Shown: positions 13,119 to 24,111 of the stretch, piece after piece
Numbering within the stretch: position 1 is the stretch's first letter
How the letters are laid out: each line of letters begins with the position of its first letter
Program-made: the position numbers and the translations under genes
Assembly (NCBI GenBank): GCA_963662155.1
Contig: OY759270.1
Location: 55,588,874 to 55,652,873 of the forward strand
DNA length: 64,000 nucleotides
DNA from: Lamellibrachia columna
Lineage: Eukaryota > Annelida > Polychaeta > Sabellida > Siboglinidae
Reading direction: 5' to 3'
Notes under the pieces: model-generated
Told to the model about the DNA's origin: nothing
The model's input: only the letters and a program-made list of their open reading frames with translations
Databases searched by the model: none

Positions 13119-13282
13119 AACGTTTACCAACCAGCCAAACCACTCGATATTCTGTTTAAAAAATAATGTCGCTAACGTTGAAAAACAATTTTCAGACGTT
13201 GGAAAACAAATATCAGACGTTGAAAAACAAATATCAGACGTTGAACAACAAATATCAGACGCTGAACAACATGTTTGCGTCT
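13028..13282 (+). pseudogene. Possible coding remnant at the end of the 107-bp array, with a heptad coiled coil
   Basis: In the last 107-bp unit the frame starting at the ATG leaves the array and continues as NNLDNNVYQPAKPLDILFKK before a stop in AAAAAATAA (about 13166). Shifting by one base at that run of A opens a frame reading NVANVEKQFSDVGKQ and then SDVEKQI-type heptads up to the TGA near 13282. The heptads are encoded by a 21-bp repeat (four copies) and place Val and Ile at a/d spacing, the pattern of a coiled coil. I infer an old gene or transposon N-terminus whose first exon-like piece was amplified into the satellite, then broken by an indel in the A run. The family is not recognised. 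Confidence 0.35.
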
Positions 13283-13580
13283 GACACTGGATTCGACTTT
13301 CGTAATCAGTCTTCTAAGCATAAATGGATGAGTAAGTATCTGATGGATTGCACTATTATCCGATCGAAGTCGGCGCCTAATGCATATTGTTTTACACAAA
13401 TCAAAATAGTGAGACATCGCTATTCTTTTCGCAAATGACACAACTTGTCGATAAGTAGAATTGCGATTTTAGGCTGGACCTAGAAATCGTGTTCAAGGTT
13501 TATTATTTTAGTGGATGTTCCTATGCCAAGGTGTCCAGAAATATAATCTAGCGGAGGACAACTTAGCAACTTTTGGTAAT
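13283..13580. other. Unassigned spacer between satellites
   Basis: About 300 bp of non-repetitive AT-rich sequence. Short frames exist on both strands without a recognisable motif. Confidence 0.5.
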
Positions 13581-13589
13581 ATAATACTG

Positions 13590-16500
13590 TGGTAGCGATT
13601 GTGGTTGTAATGCTCCTCAAGTTGCATACATCCAATACTCCCGCCATCATACGTAGGATAGATTGTGGTTATAATACTCCTCAAGTTGCATACATCCAAT
13701 ACTCCCGCCATCATACGTAGGATAGATTGTGGTTATAATACTCCTCAAGTTGCATACATCCAATACTCCCGCCATCATACATGGGATAGATTGTGGTTGT
13801 AATGCTCCTCAAGTTGCATACATCCAATACTCCCGCCATCATACGTAGGATAGATTGTGGTTATAATACTCCTCAAGTTGCATACATCCAATACTCCCGC
13901 CATCATACATGGGATAGATTGTGGTTGTAATGCTCCTCAAGTTGCATACATCCAATACTCCCGCCATCATACGTAGGATAGATTGTGGTTATAATACTCC
14001 TCAAGTTGCATACATCCAATACTCCCGCCATGATACATGGGATAGATTGTGGTTGTAATACTCCTCAAGTTGCATACATCCATTACTCCCGCCATCATAC
14101 ATAGGATAGATTGTGGTTGTAATACTCCTCAAGTTGCATACATCCATTACTCCCGCCATCATACATAGGATAGATTGTGGTTGTAATACTCCTCACGTTG
14201 CATACATCCAATACTCCCGCCATCATACATGGGATAGATTGTGGTTGTAATGCTCCTCAAGTTGCATACATCCAATACTCCCGCCATCATACATGGGATA
14301 GATTGTGGTTATAATACTCCTCAAGTTGCATACATCCAATACTCCCGCCATCATACATGGGATAGATTGTGTTTGTAATGCTCCTCAAGTTGCATACATC
14401 CAATACTCCCGCCATCATACGTAGGATAGATTGTGGTTATAATACTCCTCAAGTTGCATACATCCAATACTCCCGCCATCATACATGGGATAGATTGTGG
14501 TTGTAATGCTCCTCAAGTTGCATACATCCAATACTCCCGCCATCATACGTAGGATAGATTGTGGTTATAATACTCCTCAAGTTGCATACATCCAATACTC
14601 CCGCCATGATACATGGGATAGATTGTGGTTGTAATACTCCTCAAGTTGCATACATCCATTACTCCCGCCATCATACATAGGATAGATTGTGGTTGTAATA
14701 CTCCTCAAGTTGCATACATCCATTACTCCCGCCATCATACATAGGATAGATTGTGGTTGTAATACTCCTCAAGTTGCATACATCCAATACTCCCGCCATC
14801 ATACATGGGATAGATTGTGGTTGTAATGCTCCTCAAGTTGCATACATCCAATACTCCCGCCATCATACATGGGATAGATTGTGGTTGTAATACTCCTCAA
14901 GTTGCATACATCCAATACTCCCGCCATCATACATAGGATAGATTGTGGTTGTAATACTCTTCAAGTTGCATACATCCAATACTCCCGCCATCATACATGG
15001 GATAGATTGTGGTTGTAATGCTCCTCAAGTTGCATACATCCAATACTCCCGCCATCATACATAGGATAGATTGTGGTTGTAATACTCCTCAAGTTGCATA
15101 CATCCAATACTCCCGCCATCATACATATGATAGATTGTGGTTGTAATGCTCCTCAAGTTGCATACATCCAATACTCCCGCCATCATACATAGGATAGATT
15201 GTGGTTGTAATACTCTTCAAGTTGCATACATCCAATACTCCCGCCATCATACATATGATAGATTGTGGTTGTAATGCTCCTCAAGTTGCATACATCCAAT
15301 ACTCCCGCCATCATACATAGGATAGATTGTGGTTGTAATACTCCTCAAGTTGCATACATCCATTACTCCCGCCATCATACATAGGATAGATTGTGGTTGT
15401 AATGCTCCTCAAGTTGCATACATCCAATACTCCCGCCATCATACATAGGATAGATTGTGGTTGTAATGCTCCTCAAGTTGCATACATCCAATACTCCCGC
15501 CATCATACATAGGATAGATTGTGGTTGTAATACTCCTCAAGTTGCATACATCCAATACTCCCGCCATCATACATAGGATAGATTGTGGTTGTAATACTCC
15601 TCAAGTTGCATACATCCAATACTCCCGCCATCATACATGGAATAGATTGTGGTTGTAATACTCCTCAAGTTGCATACATCCAATACTCCCGCCATCATAC
15701 ATAGGATAGATTGTGGTTGTAATACTCCTCAAGTTGCATACATCCAATACTCCCGCCATCATACATAGGATAGATTGTGGTTGTAATACTCCTCAAGTTG
15801 CATACATCCAATACTCCCGCCATCATACATGGGATAGATTGTGGTTGTAATACTCCTCATGTTGCATACATCCAATACTCCCGCCATCATACATAGGATA
15901 GATTGTGGTTGTAATACTCCTCAAGTTGCATACATCCAATACTCCCGCCATCATACATGGGATAGATTGTGGTTGTAATGCTCCTCAAGTTGCATACATC
16001 CATTACTCCCGCCATCATACATAGGATAGATTGTGGTTGTAATACACCTCAAGTTGCATACATCCAATACTCCAGCCATCATACATGGGATAGATTGTGG
16101 TTGTAATACTCCTCAAGTTGCATACATCCAATACTCCCGCCATCATACATAGGATAGATTTTGGTTGTAATACTCCTCAAGTTGCCAATATCCAATACTC
16201 CCGCCATCAGACATAGGATAGATTGTGGTTGTAATACTCCTCAAGTTGCATACATCCAATACTCCCGCCATCATACATGGGATAGATTTTGGTTGTAATA
16301 CTCCTCAAGTTGCATACATCCAATACTCCCGCCATCATACATGGGATAGATTGTGGTTGTAATACTCCTCAAGTTGCATACATCCAATACTCCCGCCATC
16401 ATACATAGGATAGATTGTGGTTGTAATACTCCTCAAGTTGCCAATATCCAATACTCCCGCCATCAGACATAGGATAGATTGTGGTTGTAATACTCCTCAA

Positions 16501-16945
16501 GTTGCCAATATCCAATACTCCCGCCATCATACATATGATATATTGTGGTTGTAATACACCTCAAGTTGCATGCAACCAATACATTCGCCATCAGACATAA
16601 GATAGATTGTGGTTGTAATACTCCTTAAGTTGCCAATATCCAATACTCCCGCCATCATACATAGGATATATTGTGGTTGTAATACTCAAGTTGCCAATAT
16701 CCAATACTCCCGCCATCATACATAGGATATATTGTGGTTGTAATACTCAAGTTGTCAATATCCAATACTCCCGCCATCATACATATGATATATTGTGGTT
16801 GTAATACTCCTTAAGTTGTCAATATCCAATACTCCCGCCATCATACATATGATATATTGTGGTTGTAATATTCAAGTTGCATGCAACCAATACATTCGCC
16901 ATCAGACATAAGATAGATTGTGGTTGTAATATTCAGACATAGGAT
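13590..16945. repeat. 64-bp satellite array, about 52 copies
   Basis: The marker GTTGCATACATCC recurs at 13621, 13685 and 13749 and on, a 64-bp period. Variant types (CATACGTAGG with ATAATACT, CATACATGGG with GTAATGCT) alternate, and one rare variant (CCATGATACATGG) recurs 576 bp apart (14,031 and 14,607), showing a nine-unit higher-order block. From about 16,430 rightward the units diverge and shorten, the usual decay at an array edge. Confidence 0.97.
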
Positions 16946-16949
16946 ATAT

Positions 16950-17222
16950 GCCCAGTTAGCAATACATAATGAAATTCTGGCTGCTAATTGAAAACATTTT
17001 GTAATGACGGTGGTTTCTTGTTATATGGCTCCTGGTAAAAGGAACAACCTCTTAAAGTGACCAACTTTGAAATACTCGTTCTGCCCTGCACTGTTGGTCT
17101 CCATCGTACCCACGAATAGGTGGATGGAACAATCTCACCCCGTCCCAACACGTTCCGTATAGTGAAAGTCCAATGTATGGGATATAAGGGTATTATATTG
17201 TTGTATTAATTATTTATGATAT
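16950..17222. other. Gene-free spacer
   Basis: No repeat or coding signal seen between the 64-bp array and the CA-rich microsatellite. Confidence 0.5.
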
Positions 17223-17294
17223 TAACGCACACACTCAACACGTGCACGCACATGCACGCACGCGCGCGCGCGCACGCACGCACGCACGCACGCA

Positions 17295-17363
<69 letters not shown>
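17223..17363. repeat. (CA)n/(CACG)n microsatellite
   Basis: A CACG-rich segment passes into about 70 bp of pure CA. The alternating purine-pyrimidine tract is of a type known to favour Z-DNA. Confidence 0.95.
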
Positions 17364-17370
<7 letters not shown>

Positions 17371-17454
17371 TGCTCACAGCTTTAATTATAGTTATTCAGA
17401 AATCGATCGCCCGTTAAAGACTTAACACAACATGTATCGCAGATAACGATGACG

Positions 17455-18242
17455 ACGCCGACACGACTGACAACAAGAGTTAACAACCTCAGACACTACT
17501 GACAACAAGAGTTAACAACCTCAGACACTACTGACAACAAGAGTTAACAACCTCAGACACGACTGACAACAAGAGTTAACAACCTCAGACACGACTGACA
17601 ACAAGAGTTAACAACCTCAGACACGACTGACAAGAGTTAACAACCTCAGACACGACTGACAACAAGAGTTAACAACCCCAGACACTACTGACAACAAGAG
17701 TTAACAACCTCAGACACTACTGACAACAAGAGTTAACAACCTCAGACACTACTGACAACAAGAGTTAACAACCTCAGACACGACTGACAACAAGAGTTAA
17801 CAACCTCAGACACGACTGACAACAAGAGTTAACAACCTCAGACACGACTGACAACAAGAGTTAACAACCTCAGACACGACTGACAACAAGAGTTAACAAC
17901 CCCAGACACTACTGACAACAAGAGTTAACAACCTCAGACACTACTGACAACAAGAGTTAACAACCTCAGACACGACTGACAACAAGAGTTAACAACCCCA
18001 GACACTACTGACAATAAGAGTTAACAACCTCAGGGACGACTGACAACAAGAGTTAACAACCTCAGGGACGACTGACAACAAGAGTTAACAACCTCAGGGA
18101 CGACTGACAACAAGAGTTAACAACCTCAGACATGACTGACAATAAGAGTTAACAACCTCAGGGACGACTGACAACAAGAGTTAACAACCTCAGACATGAC
18201 TGACAATAAGAGTTAACAACCTCAGGGACGACTGACAACAAG
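17455..18242. repeat. 32-bp tandem repeat, about 24 copies
   Basis: The unit is GACTGACAACAAGAGTTAAC followed by AACCTCAGACAC. Variants carry GGGACGAC or CACTACTG near the junction. The core GAGTTAACAACCTC is shared with the 38-bp array at 19,905. Confidence 0.95.
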
Positions 18243-18380
18243 ATGACTCTCGCGTTTGCCATTAATTGAACTGAAATTTCGACGCCCAGCCATCCTGTAG
18301 CGTAGTAAGACAAACAAACAAACAAACAACCTCGAATTGTTCTCCTCCACGCCTCCTAGTGTCAACGTTCTGACGTTTGG

Positions 18381-19086
18381 CGAATCAACAGAAGTGTGTG
18401 CACAAAAAGGATGTTTAAGCAATCTAGAATACTTTCTGTAGAGCACCCGGAGTTGTGGAGACGGGGTGCACTGGGGTAGGGAATTCAACAGAAGTGTGTG
18501 CACAAAAAGGATGTTTAAGCAATCTAGAATACTTTCTGTAGGGCACCCGGAGTTGTGGAGACGGGGTGCACTGGGGTAGGGAATTCAACAGAAGTATGTG
18601 CACAAAAAGGATGTTTAAGCAATCTAGAATACTTTCTGTAGGGCACCCGGAGTTGTGGAGACGGGGTGCACTGGGGTAGGGAATTCAACAGAAGTATGTG
18701 CACAAAAAGGATGTTTAAGCAATCTAGAATACTTTCTGTAGGGCACCCGGAGTTGTGGAGACGGGGTGCACTGGGGTAGGGAATTCAACAGAAGTATGTG
18801 CACAAAAAGGATGTTTAAGCAATCTAGAATACTTTCTGTAGGGCACCCGGAGTTGTGGAGACGGGGTGCACTGGGGTAGGGAATTCAACAGAAGTATGTG
18901 CACAAAAAGGATGTTTAAGCAATCTAGAATACTTTCTGTAGGGCACCCGGAGTTGTGGAGACGGGGTGCACTGGGGTAGGGAATTCAACAGAAGTGTGTG
19001 CACAAAAAGGATGTTTAAGCAATATAGAATACTTTCTGTAGAGCACCCGGAGTTGTGGAGACGGAGTGCACTGGGGTAGGGAATTC
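18381..19086. repeat. 100-bp tandem repeat, 7 copies
   Basis: GAATTCAACAGAAG recurs at 18481, 18581, 18681 and on, with very high identity between copies. The first copy starts with a divergent GAATCAACAG at about 18,381. Minus-strand open frames here are read-through. Confidence 0.96.
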
Positions 19087-19089
19087 CAG

Positions 19090-19830
19090 AGCCCAATAAT
19101 ACTGCGACAAAGAATACAAGTGGTAATTACACCTGGAACGAGGGATCTGGAAAGCTAAGGAATGTCGTAGCCTGGTGGCGGTGTTCGCGGGAAAAGGCAT
19201 GTGTAGACTGTATACTTTGCAGGTTGTTGGATATATTATACATCGTGCAAAGTCTGGTGCCCGCTGTGCGGTCTGCCAGGGTCCTCCGCCCTAGTGTAGT
19301 CCAGCACACTTGTCTCGCCGCAGGCGTTATGTTATGATGGCGATTATACAATGGTTAGTGACAGTGCAAAGATACGCTATTAGGCGTGGGTAAGCCACAT
19401 GTTGCTGAAGACACACGACTTCAGTGATATGTTCATGAAAAATCCACATGTAAATATGGCTGTTCGTCTCAAGCTTCTTTATCATGTTTTAACACTTGAA
19501 TATCAGACTATATGTGCATAGGCCCTATTTCAGCGACGGAAAACAAGTAAAATGTAGCCATGATTCTTGATAGTTCAGGCAGCAATATTTAATTACTTTC
19601 GCTCTGGGAATCCTAATGTATTTAGCTCTCAGTGACTTAATCTTTACAGCTTACATGCATATAACCCGGAGTGACACGGCGTTGTTCTACAGGTTAGAGG
19701 ACATCATCACGACTGCATGCAGTGGGGCTAACATTCGACTTGGACAAGGGCCGTACACATTTCCGGTATGAACTGCTCTCCTTGAAAATGTTTTGTGGAA
19801 AGAAAATCTGGTATAGAAGATCTGCAGCGT
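19090..19830. other. Gene-free or unresolved stretch
   Basis: Mixed-composition unique sequence. I find no domain-bearing frame or repeat, although exons of a low-conservation gene could hide here. Confidence 0.4.
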
Positions 19831-19833
19831 AAA

Positions 19834-20619
19834 CTTCAGATGTGAAGGATTACACCAACCGGTTCTGTGCGGGTTGTTATCGTCTAAATATCATCACCCT
19901 CAAAGCAGATGTGCCCTTTGACGAAGAGTTAACAACCTCGGATACAATGTGCCCTTTGACGACGAGTTAACAACCTAAGATACACTGTGCCCTTTGACGA
20001 CGAGTTAACAACATCAGATACACTGTGCCCTTTGACGACGAGTTAACAACCTCGGATACAATGTGCCCTTTGACGACGAGTTAACAACCTCGGATACAAT
20101 GTGCCCTTTGACGACGAGTTAACAACCTCGGATACAATGTGCCCTTTGACGACGAGTTAACAACCTCGGATACACTGTGCCGTTTGAAGACGAGTTAATA
20201 CCCTCAGATACACTGTGCCCTTTGACGACGAGTTAACAACATCAGATACACTGTGCCCTTTGACGACGAGTTAACAACCTCAGATACACTGTGCCCTTTG
20301 ACGACGAGTTAACAACCTCGGATACAATGTGCCCTTTGACGACGAGTTAACAACCTCGGATACAATGTGCCCTTTGACGACGAGTTAACAACCTCGGATA
20401 CAATGTGCCCTTTGAAGACGAGTTAACAACCTCAGATACACTGTGCCGTTTGAAGACGAGTTAATACCCTCAGATACAATGCTGGCGATCTTGGCGCTTC
20501 AAGCCACACAACAATGCCAACAGCTCACACACGCATTGATCAAGATATTGAAACTGATCGTGCCAGATAAGCAGAAACATATTGACGATGCCTTTGACAC
20601 GAGAAAAAAAAGAAGATGA
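19834..20619 (+). pseudogene. Possible exon expanded by a 38-bp minisatellite
   Basis: Just left of the array one frame reads VKDYTNRFCAGCYRLN, then VPFDEELTTSDTM, entering the first 38-bp unit. Just right of the array the frame starting at the ATG at 20479 continues from the same SDTM context into a 46-residue helical, basic-ended stretch (LAILALQATQQCQQ ... DTRKKRR) ending in TGA at 20619. Taking out the 14 extra units would join these two pieces directly. The shift of 532 bp is not a multiple of three, so the present array breaks the frame. An AG acceptor could lie at 19832-19833. The family is unknown; this is an inference from frame continuity only. Confidence 0.3.
19905..20482. repeat. 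38-bp tandem repeat, about 15 copies
   Basis: The unit is TGTGCCCTTTGACGACGAGT followed by TAACAACCTCGGATACAA, with substitutions mainly near GGATAC/AGATAC. Confidence 0.95.
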
Positions 20620-21290
20620 CAGGTTAGAGACGATTTTGAAAACTCATTCTGTGCATTCACCAGAATGTGCTTCCTGGTAGGTGACGGCGTATAACGTGCA
20701 CGCATAACGTGCACGCATGTAATCATGCAGACTCTGGCAACCTGTGTCCTTTGCTGCATTATCGTGTCAGTTGCGGTGCATCAAAGAACACCTTAATCCG
20801 TTCTAAAGAACAGTTTCGTACAAAGATAATTGCATATGAACTAAACACATCCATTACCACAAAGAAATTCAAATGCAAAGCTCCTGACTATAAACATAAT
20901 TAAAATAAGGCTAGTAGCTGAGACCAAAGAAGCGGGTGCCCGGCTCACATCGCCACAAACGAGGCGGGGGATTCTGCTATCAATGAACAGAAGGCATCAC
21001 TTTATGAGGCAGTGACAAGAACGTTAAATATGTTGCATGTTTATTTGTTGGATTTAACAGGTGTGTGAAATTCAATTACCACAAAGAAATTCAAATGCAA
21101 AGCTCCCGACTATAAACATATTGAAAGTCATTATTACGTGTTTTCTAACAGCCTGTGCAGATTTGTTAAACCCCAAAACTGAAATACTTTGGCGACACCA
21201 AGAGGCACGGTGGATTTGATAGGACGACACAGGAAGGAATAATGGCAGGACAGCGAGACAAAACCAAGCCATGACAAAGATGGGAGGACA
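20620..21290. other. Mostly unassigned, with a 50-bp direct duplication
   Basis: The segment CCACAAAGAAATTCAAATGC and its flanks at about 20,855-20,903 recurs at about 21,073-21,121, roughly 218 bp apart. Nothing else is recognised. Confidence 0.5.
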
Positions 21291-21296
21291 TGACAG

Positions 21297-21459
21297 GTGT
21301 CCTCGGAACGGCGACAGCGGCTGGTAGAACAGCTGGTGAAACATATCGATTTGACAAAAGATTTGAATAGCGACGTCCTGAAGAGCAATTACAGACCGCG
21401 CTGCTCCTGCACAGAACCGGAACAACACGAATCAAAGCCTCACGTGAACGTGTTTCTTG
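21297..21459 (+). CDS. Candidate orphan exon of unknown gene
   Basis: A 163-bp open stretch is flanked by an acceptor-like CAG at 21294-21296 and a strong donor GTATGT at 21460. It reads as a charged helical peptide (SSERRQRLVEQLVKHIDLTK...) followed by RPRCSCTEPEQ. Codon usage is less AT-biased than the flanks. No neighbouring exon could be joined and the minus strand is also open, so this is only a candidate. Confidence 0.3.
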
Positions 21460-21905
21460 GTATGTGCCACTCGTATACTGAGTGACATTTACGTGGTTAT
21501 GACAAATGATACGAATACACCGCGTGGCACAAGCCATGCCTAAGCAAATCTACACAACGGAGAGTACAGCAAATCTTTGAAGAACCATTTAAAGAAAGTG
21601 CCCGTGCAGTGAACTCACCGTTGGACATCATATAATGTTAGTGACCTTATAATTAATAATGTCTGTTTTAATGTTGACACCATAAAAATAATTTGGAGAA
21701 AATCCGAAACTTGTAAAATATAGTGAACAAATTGTTTTATATACTGGTCTTTCTACTGCAATAATATTATTAAAAATGTTATTACATATGTACAATATTC
21801 ACTTTCGTTTTGTCCATTACGCTTCTAGTACAGACGTGAAGGTTGGCATTAAAGATAAAAAGCATTTTTGTCTCTTATGACATGAGAAAAACCGATTGTT
21901 CCAGT
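21460..21905. other. AT-rich gene-free spacer
   Basis: No coding or repeat signal seen. Confidence 0.5.
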
Positions 21906-21907
21906 AA

Positions 21908-22597
21908 AGTGTTGTATGTGTGGGTGTTCCGTGTTGTATGTGTGGGTGTTCCGTGTTGTATTTGTGGGTGTTCCGTGTTGTATTTGTGGGTGTTCCGTGT
22001 TGTATTTGTGGGTGTTCCGTGTTGTATTTGTGGGTGTTCCGTGTTGTATGTGTGGGTGTTCCGTGTTGTATGTGTGGGTGTTCCGTGTTGTATTTGTGGG
22101 TGTTCCGTGTTGTATTTGTGGGTGTTCCGTGTTGTATTTGTGGGTGTTCCGTGTTGTATTTGTGGGTGTTCCGTGTTGTATGTGTGGGTGTTCCGTGTTG
22201 TATTTGTGGGTGTTCCGTGTTGTATTTGTGGGTGTTCCGTGTTGTATGTGTGGGTGTTCCGTGTTGTATGTGTGGGTGTTCCGTGTTGTATTTGTGGGTG
22301 TTCCGTGTTGTATTTGTGGGTGTTCCGTGTTGTATTTGTGGGTGTTCCGTGTTGTATTTGTGGGTGTTCCGTGTTGTATGTGTGGGTGTTCCGTGTTGTA
22401 TTTGTGGGTGTTCCGTGTTGTATGTGTGGGTGTTCCGTGTTGTATTTGTGGGTGTTCCGTGTTGTATTTGTGGGTGTTCCGTGTTGTATTTGTGGGTGTT
22501 CCGTGTTGTATTTGTGGGTGTTCCGTGTTGTATTTGTGGGTGTTCCGTGTTGTATTTGTGGGTGTTCCGTGTTGTATTTGTGGGTGTTCCGTGTCGT
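21908..22597. repeat. 22-bp tandem repeat, about 31 copies
   Basis: The unit is TGTTGTATTTGTGGGTGTTC plus C and G; the only common change is T/G in TATTTG/TATGTG. All three plus frames stay open for over 220 codons because the unit has no stop in any frame; this is not evidence of a gene. Confidence 0.97.
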
Positions 22598-22621
22598 AGG
22601 TTATTGATGTGGGCCTATTGT

Positions 22622-22790
22622 GTTCCTCGTTCTACTTGCTGTCGCATATATTGACGTTCTACTTGCTGTCGCATATATTGACGTTCTACTTGCTGTCGCA
22701 TATATTGACGTTCTACTTGCTGTCGCATATATTGACGTTCTACTTGCTGTCGCATATATTGACGTTCTACTTGCTGTCGCATATATTCAT
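22622..22790. repeat. 27-bp tandem repeat, 6 copies
   Basis: TTCTACTTGCTGTCGCATAT followed by ATTGACG repeats six times with almost no change. It starts within 30 bp of the end of the 22-bp array. Confidence 0.95.
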
Positions 22791-23160
22791 CTACTACGGT
22801 ACGTCATCGATGTTTCCTCAATGCGCCCACGTCAAACTTCGAGTCGGTCGGACAGTGGCCAGCGCCTAACGCGTCAGCTCTTCCGATTCTACACATATCA
22901 GCAAACGTGCGTACCTTTGTATATAGTTGAGAACATACACGCATCGTAGGCGTACCTGTGTATACAGGTGAGAACATACACGCATCGTATGCTAGAGCGG
23001 GTCGGTCTGTTTGCATCATCGGCAACAGTGCGAGGAAATGGTTGCAAATGATGGTGAAGGAATCACTCAAACAGCTCCAGATGAGGTGCTGAGAAGTAAA
23101 CAAACTGGACAAGATCAGAGGACGACACTGCAGATAACATGACAACATAACATAACATAA
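22791..23160. other. Unassigned spacer with a short direct repeat
   Basis: GAGAACATACACGCATCGTA occurs twice (about 22,930 and 22,971). The stretch ends in a short (ACATA)n run at about 23,145. No gene is seen. Confidence 0.5.
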
Positions 23161-23164
23161 CCAG

Positions 23165-23720
23165 GTGGACCCCATTCTCATTGCAGGAGATACAGAAGGC
23201 AATGAAGGCATTGAAGGCAATGGAGGCAATGAAGGCAATGAAGGCATTGGAGGCAATGGAGGCAATGAAGGCATTGAAGGCAATGAAGGCATTGAAGGCA
23301 ATGAAGCCAATGAAGGCAATGGAGGCAGTGGAGGCAATGAAGGCAATGAAGGCATTGAAGGCAATGAAGGCAATGGAGGCATTGAAGGCAATGAAGGCAA
23401 TGAAGGCAATGGAGGCAATGAAGGCAATGGAGGCAATGAAGGCAATGGAGGCAATGAAGGCAATGAAGGCATTGAAGGCAATGAAGGCATTGAAGGCAAT
23501 GAAGGCAATGAAGGCAATGAAGGCAATGGAGGCATTCAAGGCAATGAAGGCATTGAAGGCAATGGAGGCAATGAAGGCATTGGAGGCAATGGAGGCAATG
23601 AAGGCAATTAAGGCATTGAAGGCAATGGAGGCAATGAAGGCATTGAAGGCCAGGAAAGCGCCTGGTGCTGATCGTATAGCTGTAGTGGTGAAAGCTGGTG
23701 CATTGACAATTTAATAAGCC
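23165..23720 (+). mobile_element. LINE reverse-transcriptase fragment expanded by a 9-bp minisatellite
   Basis: The left flank reads [11 protein letters not shown] and the right flank reads KARKAPGADRIAVVVKAGA in the same plus frame. Together these match the well-known start of the LINE reverse-transcriptase fingers region (E-x-x-x-A-I-x-x-L-K-x-x-K-A-P-G-x-D-x-I). Between them lie about 50 copies of a 9-bp unit (GGCAATGAA, GGCATTGAA, GGCAATGGA) encoding A-M-K/A-L-K/A-M-E, so the frame is kept throughout. Codons such as GAV for the expected D-G-I and early loss of the frame at about 23,714 show the element is dead. The LINE clade is uncertain (RTE-like is my guess). Confidence 0.6.
23190..23652. 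repeat. 9-bp minisatellite, about 51 copies
   Basis: Three interspersed unit types, all nine bases long. All frames on both strands are open, producing several long spurious proteins. Confidence 0.97.
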
Positions 23721-23741
23721 CTCCAAGACAAAACACGCAGG

Positions 23742-23860
23742 TGGCAAGAGTCCAACAAAGATGGCCGATGTGCTACTAAAATATGTAATGCAGCATGGCA
23801 CCAGGAAAGGTTATCAATAGATTGGTGCAGAAGTATGATCACCCAATACAAAATAAATTA
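23742..23860 (+). mobile_element. Dispersed repeat, copy A (about 115 bp)
   Basis: It contains AGAGTCCAACAAAGATGGCC and ATGTAATGCAGCATGGCACC and matches 27663-27778 with scattered differences. It lies just after the LINE fragment, so it may be LINE-derived; no domain is recognised. Bases 23,861-24,110 are otherwise unassigned. Confidence 0.7.
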
Positions 23861-24111
23861 ACACACATCTATATGTTGGAGAGTTCTCTTTCTTGGGTAG
23901 CAAAGTGCCCTGTACAGCGAGGTATGTTAGTCGACACAGCTCTAACATCAGACGCCTTTGGCAGACTTAGAGACGACATATTTTCAGAGACACATAGAAA
24001 GACCGAGAGCCCGAGTATACTGGCTTCTTAAGCTGCCAATAGCAATCTGCAGAGCTGACGTTTAGATGCTACATTACACGAGACACAGCCGCTTTGTGTT
24101 TATGTGATGCG

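Noticed and set aside
17216..17425. His/Thr-rich ORF over the CA microsatellite
   Set aside because: Microsatellite read-through.
21843..22654. Cys/Val-rich proteins of 227-254 codons resembling cuticle or toxin-like repeats
   Set aside because: Read-through of the 22-bp repeat in all three frames; no signal peptide or splice support.
23178..23801. Leu/Cys/His-rich minus-strand protein of 207 codons
   Set aside because: A shadow of the 9-bp repeat on the opposite strand of a LINE fragment.
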